Below are positions 60,201-64,000 of a stretch of 64,000 nucleotides of DNA, piece by piece. This DNA comes from CAYWKU01 sp964459325 (lineage in GTDB: Bacteria > RBG-13-61-14 > CAYWKU01): positions 1 to 64,000 of the forward strand of contig CAYWKU010000016.1 in assembly GCA_964459325.1 (NCBI GenBank), given 5' to 3'. A program made the position numbers and the translations under genes. Below the pieces are notes generated by a model. The model saw only the letters and a list, made by a program, of their open reading frames with translations. It did not search any database and had not been told where the DNA came from. The stretch's first letter is position 1, and every line of letters begins with the position of its first letter.

Positions 60201-60551
60201 TTTTTCCCGCTTTCAGGCGGGAATCTCCGGGGCGGCGCCGAGATAACCCGTTACTCGGCAAATGAAATACACCTGTCCGCAAGCTGCAGCAGAACATGCC
60301 TTCTCGTCTTAAGTGAAAAATACTATCCGGGCTGGAAGGCATACGTGGACGGGGAAAAGAAGCCCGTATACAAAACCGATTATGTGCTCAGAGGAGTTTC
60401 GCTCGCCCCCGGCGACCATGATGTGATATTCAAATACCAGCCCGTCACCGTGAAATACGGGCGAATAATCAGCCTGTCCACGCTGTTGCTGATTATCATC
60501 TCGTGGATTGGAATCCGGAAGTTTACATCGAAGAAAACCGACTCAGCTTAA
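57264..60551 (+). CDS. YfhO-family multi-spanning membrane protein
   Basis: The 1095-residue protein has about a dozen membrane helices in the first 450 residues and a large extracytoplasmic region. It ends with a final helix after YYPGWKAYVDGEKKPVYKTD, a YfhO-family hallmark. YfhO proteins are GT-C-type proteins implicated in glycosylating cell-surface polymers from lipid-linked sugars. Two beta-rich, repeat-like segments (about 610-760) share NVPQGKEV / NVPQGQKV and look like an internal duplication. The start is TTG at 57264 with AGGGAG upstream. The last 29 bases overlap the convergent GNAT gene. Confidence 0.85.
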   Translation: MPDTNISLPEDSLKDTHYILGLILLPLFWFFPYWLYPMGVGDNIVEFQPHFGYILGTIRSFQDPLWNPFLLSGFPISGYPSASVYDIFTWLYLFLPVNVAGNVQTLLMYSVAGVGFYFFGRAMGLTRPGSFLAGVIYSAGTYGLSSFASILAYGGFVWGGWILAALEKLRQARGLRSRSGWTFLLAITLGLQLMAGHPHNFQHTCIFAGIYVLFVGLVHERGKSRWAWMGCSLAALILALGLAQAIILPGMELQQLSWRKELPYEMFMGVSYDLHEMLGGIILPGIFPKYLRIPYLGVVFCSLAGYGVLKNIRDSRYKALVLITIFSMIMMLGDNTPLPKLLYQIPGLDLVGSSNRYRTEFAYVVAILAGAGLDYLLKNEVSSWLKWIIALSGVTAVGIAASLIGGELTYKHILVEIITASLIMLFIYLRVVSRKSRWLPGALAVFLIIPNFYVGSYLAFPEGRVNPAGTPAILKHVPNQKGHNRPPSRMLPVVDITKSGMALIHKIGAQNFSELHGIHNAAGYLPLISKRYKDLMNMDFIGFPGRLRELLEKPAIIPEILNIQYIIIPKRYIMNNFSRLFTFPEPTEVGDTTFLEELYIELKSEDEYYFQFPDKTANGIALVTTLANSSNVPQGKEVLSVFLGSDENSTKEITLKAGIDTAEARYGNIGRKEELTLKVGEIPFYYDYDTVIYPGQDMSLHFYGYEAEGLAMVSYLFIARNVPQGQKVAEIKVVTKNSGNLTFPVRAGIESSEWSIEYKSGEVLHRKTKVAENFRDQRGVIGHKYFCSFQFDKPVKVKSVEISVGSNEQKAGLNLNHLAIIGTKGGYKEGMLPHKVASIFPKKSTQDDIRDAYHLYYTIKKFDKPIKVDSCKFRCLLESRNSVISIRAMTMLQPSSEKDFTLSYIHHMLGQTELYERIDTPEAYIWRKKSPSPRAWLTSRALWLKPDKILESLKTGTLPNGEKFNPYRTALLEREEDKPFFPLSGGNLRGGAEITRYSANEIHLSASCSRTCLLVLSEKYYPGWKAYVDGEKKPVYKTDYVLRGVSLAPGDHDVIFKYQPVTVKYGRIISLSTLLLIIISWIGIRKFTSKKTDSA

Positions 60552-61188
60552 GGCCCATTCCCAGCAGGGCCACCGGCGCTTCGATGACGCCCTCATACAG
60601 ACTTAACGGAACTTTGAAAAGCTCGACAAACCCCACTTTTTCATAGAAAGAGACGGCCCGGGTGTTGTAGGTTGTGGTGACAAGATGCACTCCGCTTGCG
60701 CCGTGAGAAGAAAGGTGCTCCAGCCACTGCCGCATCATCTCCTTCCCAAGCCCCAACCCCCGGTATCCGGCGATTATGTTGGTGTGAAGGTGGGCGGGAT
60801 ACTCCGACACGACATCGGGCGTTTTGAATTCGCCCTTCACCGCTGAGATTATCGCTTTGAATATGTAGCGCTGAGTTTTGAGGCTCCAAAAACACTTGGT
60901 AGCAATGGTGTTTTTCGCTATCCGGGGAATAATCGCTCTGCGAGTGACTGCAATCTGTCGGCGTGTGTCTGTCGCCCCTAAAAGATATCCCACCACCCTG
61001 CCTTCGACCTGCGCCACCAGGCAATGCTCCGGCTCATAATCGGTATAATAAGCGCTCCACATGTCGGCGAAAACCTCCCGTCCTTCAAAGAAGGCCTCCA
61101 CCGGCTCACCCATAAAACCCGTCTCGCAGCAAATAAACCTCACCGCTCCGCGGTCCCGGTGCTCGTAAGGGCGCACGAGGAGTTGCAT
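60523..61188 (-). CDS. GNAT-family N-acetyltransferase
   Basis: The 221-residue protein is a single GNAT domain. Its N-terminal strand is LLVRPYEHRDRGAVRFIC, the acetyl-CoA loop is GYRGLGLGKEMMRQWLEHL, and the end NTRAVSFYEKVGFVELFK is typical of the family. The N-terminal half has an insertion of about 40 basic residues (RRAIIPRIAKNTIATKCFWS). The substrate is unknown. It is downstream of gyrB on the same strand and convergent with the YfhO gene, overlapping it by 29 bp. Confidence 0.85.
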   Translation of the reverse strand: MQLLVRPYEHRDRGAVRFICCETGFMGEPVEAFFEGREVFADMWSAYYTDYEPEHCLVAQVEGRVVGYLLGATDTRRQIAVTRRAIIPRIAKNTIATKCFWSLKTQRYIFKAIISAVKGEFKTPDVVSEYPAHLHTNIIAGYRGLGLGKEMMRQWLEHLSSHGASGVHLVTTTYNTRAVSFYEKVGFVELFKVPLSLYEGVIEAPVALLGMGLKLSRFSSM

Positions 61189-61232
61189 AGTGGAAATATT
61201 CTATCACAGAATTAATTGTTTGTGGAAAAGGA

Positions 61233-61247
61233 ACGGCTTTGAGCCGT
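61233..61247 (-). terminator. Possible terminator of gyrB
   Basis: A 6-bp stem ACGGCT/AGCCGT with a 3-nt loop is followed on the minus strand by a broken T-tract (TCCTTTTCC). It lies 5-19 nt after the gyrB stop. It is weak. Confidence 0.35.
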
Positions 61248-61251
61248 CAAT

Positions 61252-63702
<2,451 letters not shown>

Positions 63703-63758
63703 GCCCCTGATTTCACCTTTAATTTCGTGGACTTATAGTGTTTCTCCCTGATTTGATT

Positions 63759-63787
63759 ATATTAACACATTTTTCGGGTTTCGACAA
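63759..63787 (-). promoter_or_regulatory. Sigma70-type promoter of gyrB
   Basis: On the minus strand TTGTCG (63787-63782), a 17-bp spacer and TAATAT (63764-63759) lie about 57 nt before the ATG. Confidence 0.6.
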
Positions 63788-63927
63788 CCGCAAAAGTATA
63801 AAATGTAGTATGTGTAATCTCCATGGACTACAACATATTGTATTTATTAGGAACTTTGAGAAGACTTTTTTCGAGGCGGGGATAAAAGAGCCATAAATCG
63901 GGTAAAAATTCAGGTTTAATACTCTTC

Positions 63928-63956
63928 TTGATGCCCTTTCGGGGCCATGTTAAAAT
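63928..63956 (+). promoter_or_regulatory. Sigma70-type promoter of the gene starting at 63965
   Basis: TTGATG (63928-63933), a 17-bp spacer and TAAAAT (63951-63956) lie eight bases before the ATG. The leader would be very short or absent. Confidence 0.55.
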
Positions 63957-63964
63957 GCTAGTAA

Positions 63965-64000
63965 ATGAGGGTGCTTGTTCTGGGGACGGGTACTTCCACC
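63965..64000 (+). CDS. Start of a probable MBL-fold metallo-hydrolase (3' end outside window)
   Basis: Twelve codons encode MRVLVLGTGTST, matching the N-terminus of PhnP/lactamase_B_2-type MBL hydrolases, which normally continues GVP. A promoter immediately upstream supports a gene start. It is cut by the window edge, so the identity rests on these residues only. Confidence 0.45.
   Translation, partial: MRVLVLGTGTST

Overview
The window is about 64 kb of GC-rich, densely coding chromosomal DNA from a Gram-negative (diderm) bacterium. It carries lipid A synthesis (lpxD, fabZ, lpxA, lpxI, an MsbA-type flippase), outer-membrane assembly (bamA, ompH/skp), lipoprotein maturation and sorting (lnt, LolC/E-type permease, lolD) and a PilT-type ATPase. 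Gene orders such as phoH / 7TM-HD protein / ybeY / lnt / prfB / lysS / lol / bamA / ompH / lpxD and yebC-ruvC-ruvA-ruvB recall Deltaproteobacteria and related or uncultured phyla. I cannot place the organism more exactly from the sequence alone. Initiation at TTG is unusually common, and stop/start overlaps of the form TTGA recur. I see no rRNA, tRNA, CRISPR array or intact transposase.

Layout. 1-1.2 kb: the end of a TRL-like lipoprotein gene, then a hotdog-fold thioesterase whose 5' end is partly duplicated around palindromic repeats. 1.3-7.0 kb (minus): a CoA-transferase/GNAT fusion followed by two paralogous sulfatase-fold proteins with TPR tails; the distal one has lost its last TPR through a 7-bp tandem duplication. 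7.0-7.56 kb: repeat-rich gap with two identical 16-bp palindromes. 7.56-9.9 kb (minus): rsmD-coaD-aminotransferase. 9.9-10.3 kb: a cluster of hairpin repeats. 10.4-17.3 kb (plus): small Cys protein, glgC, GH57 glucanase-like enzyme, galT, thiE, thiD, phosphoesterase. 17.4-19.2 kb: pilT-like ATPase and an HNH protein. 19.2-22.4 kb: an AT-richer restriction-modification island with two methyltransferases, one candidate endonuclease and the remnant of a second endonuclease.

22.7-32.1 kb (minus): yebC, ruvC, ruvA, a CsgG-like/SUMF1-domain protein, ruvB, a pentapeptide-repeat membrane protein, a TPR-receptor serine/threonine kinase and a TonB-like protein. 32.4-35.5 kb (plus): an AmmeMemoRadiSam operon (radical SAM enzyme, MEMO protein, AMMECR1 protein) in which MEMO and AMMECR1 carry export-type N-termini, accompanied by two very small membrane/export-type proteins. 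This is the least understood system in the window. 35.7-57.2 kb (plus): DUF4388 protein, phoH, 7TM-HD phosphohydrolase, ybeY, lnt, prfB (with its programmed +1 frameshift), lysS, LolC/E-type permease, lolD, bamA, ompH, lpxD, fabZ, lpxA, lpxI, a Gfo/Idh oxidoreductase, msbA, ssb and a c-di-AMP-cyclase-type protein. 57.3-64 kb: a YfhO-type membrane protein, a GNAT protein and gyrB (both minus), and the first 12 codons of a probable MBL-fold hydrolase.

Together the 40-56 kb block links translation and RNA-maturation genes to building the outer membrane: Lnt finishes lipoproteins, the Lol transporter sorts them, BamA and Skp insert outer-membrane proteins, and Lpx enzymes with MsbA make and flip lipid A. 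The gaps hold several families of palindromic dispersed repeats, including a 135-bp MITE-like element with perfect 12-bp ends.
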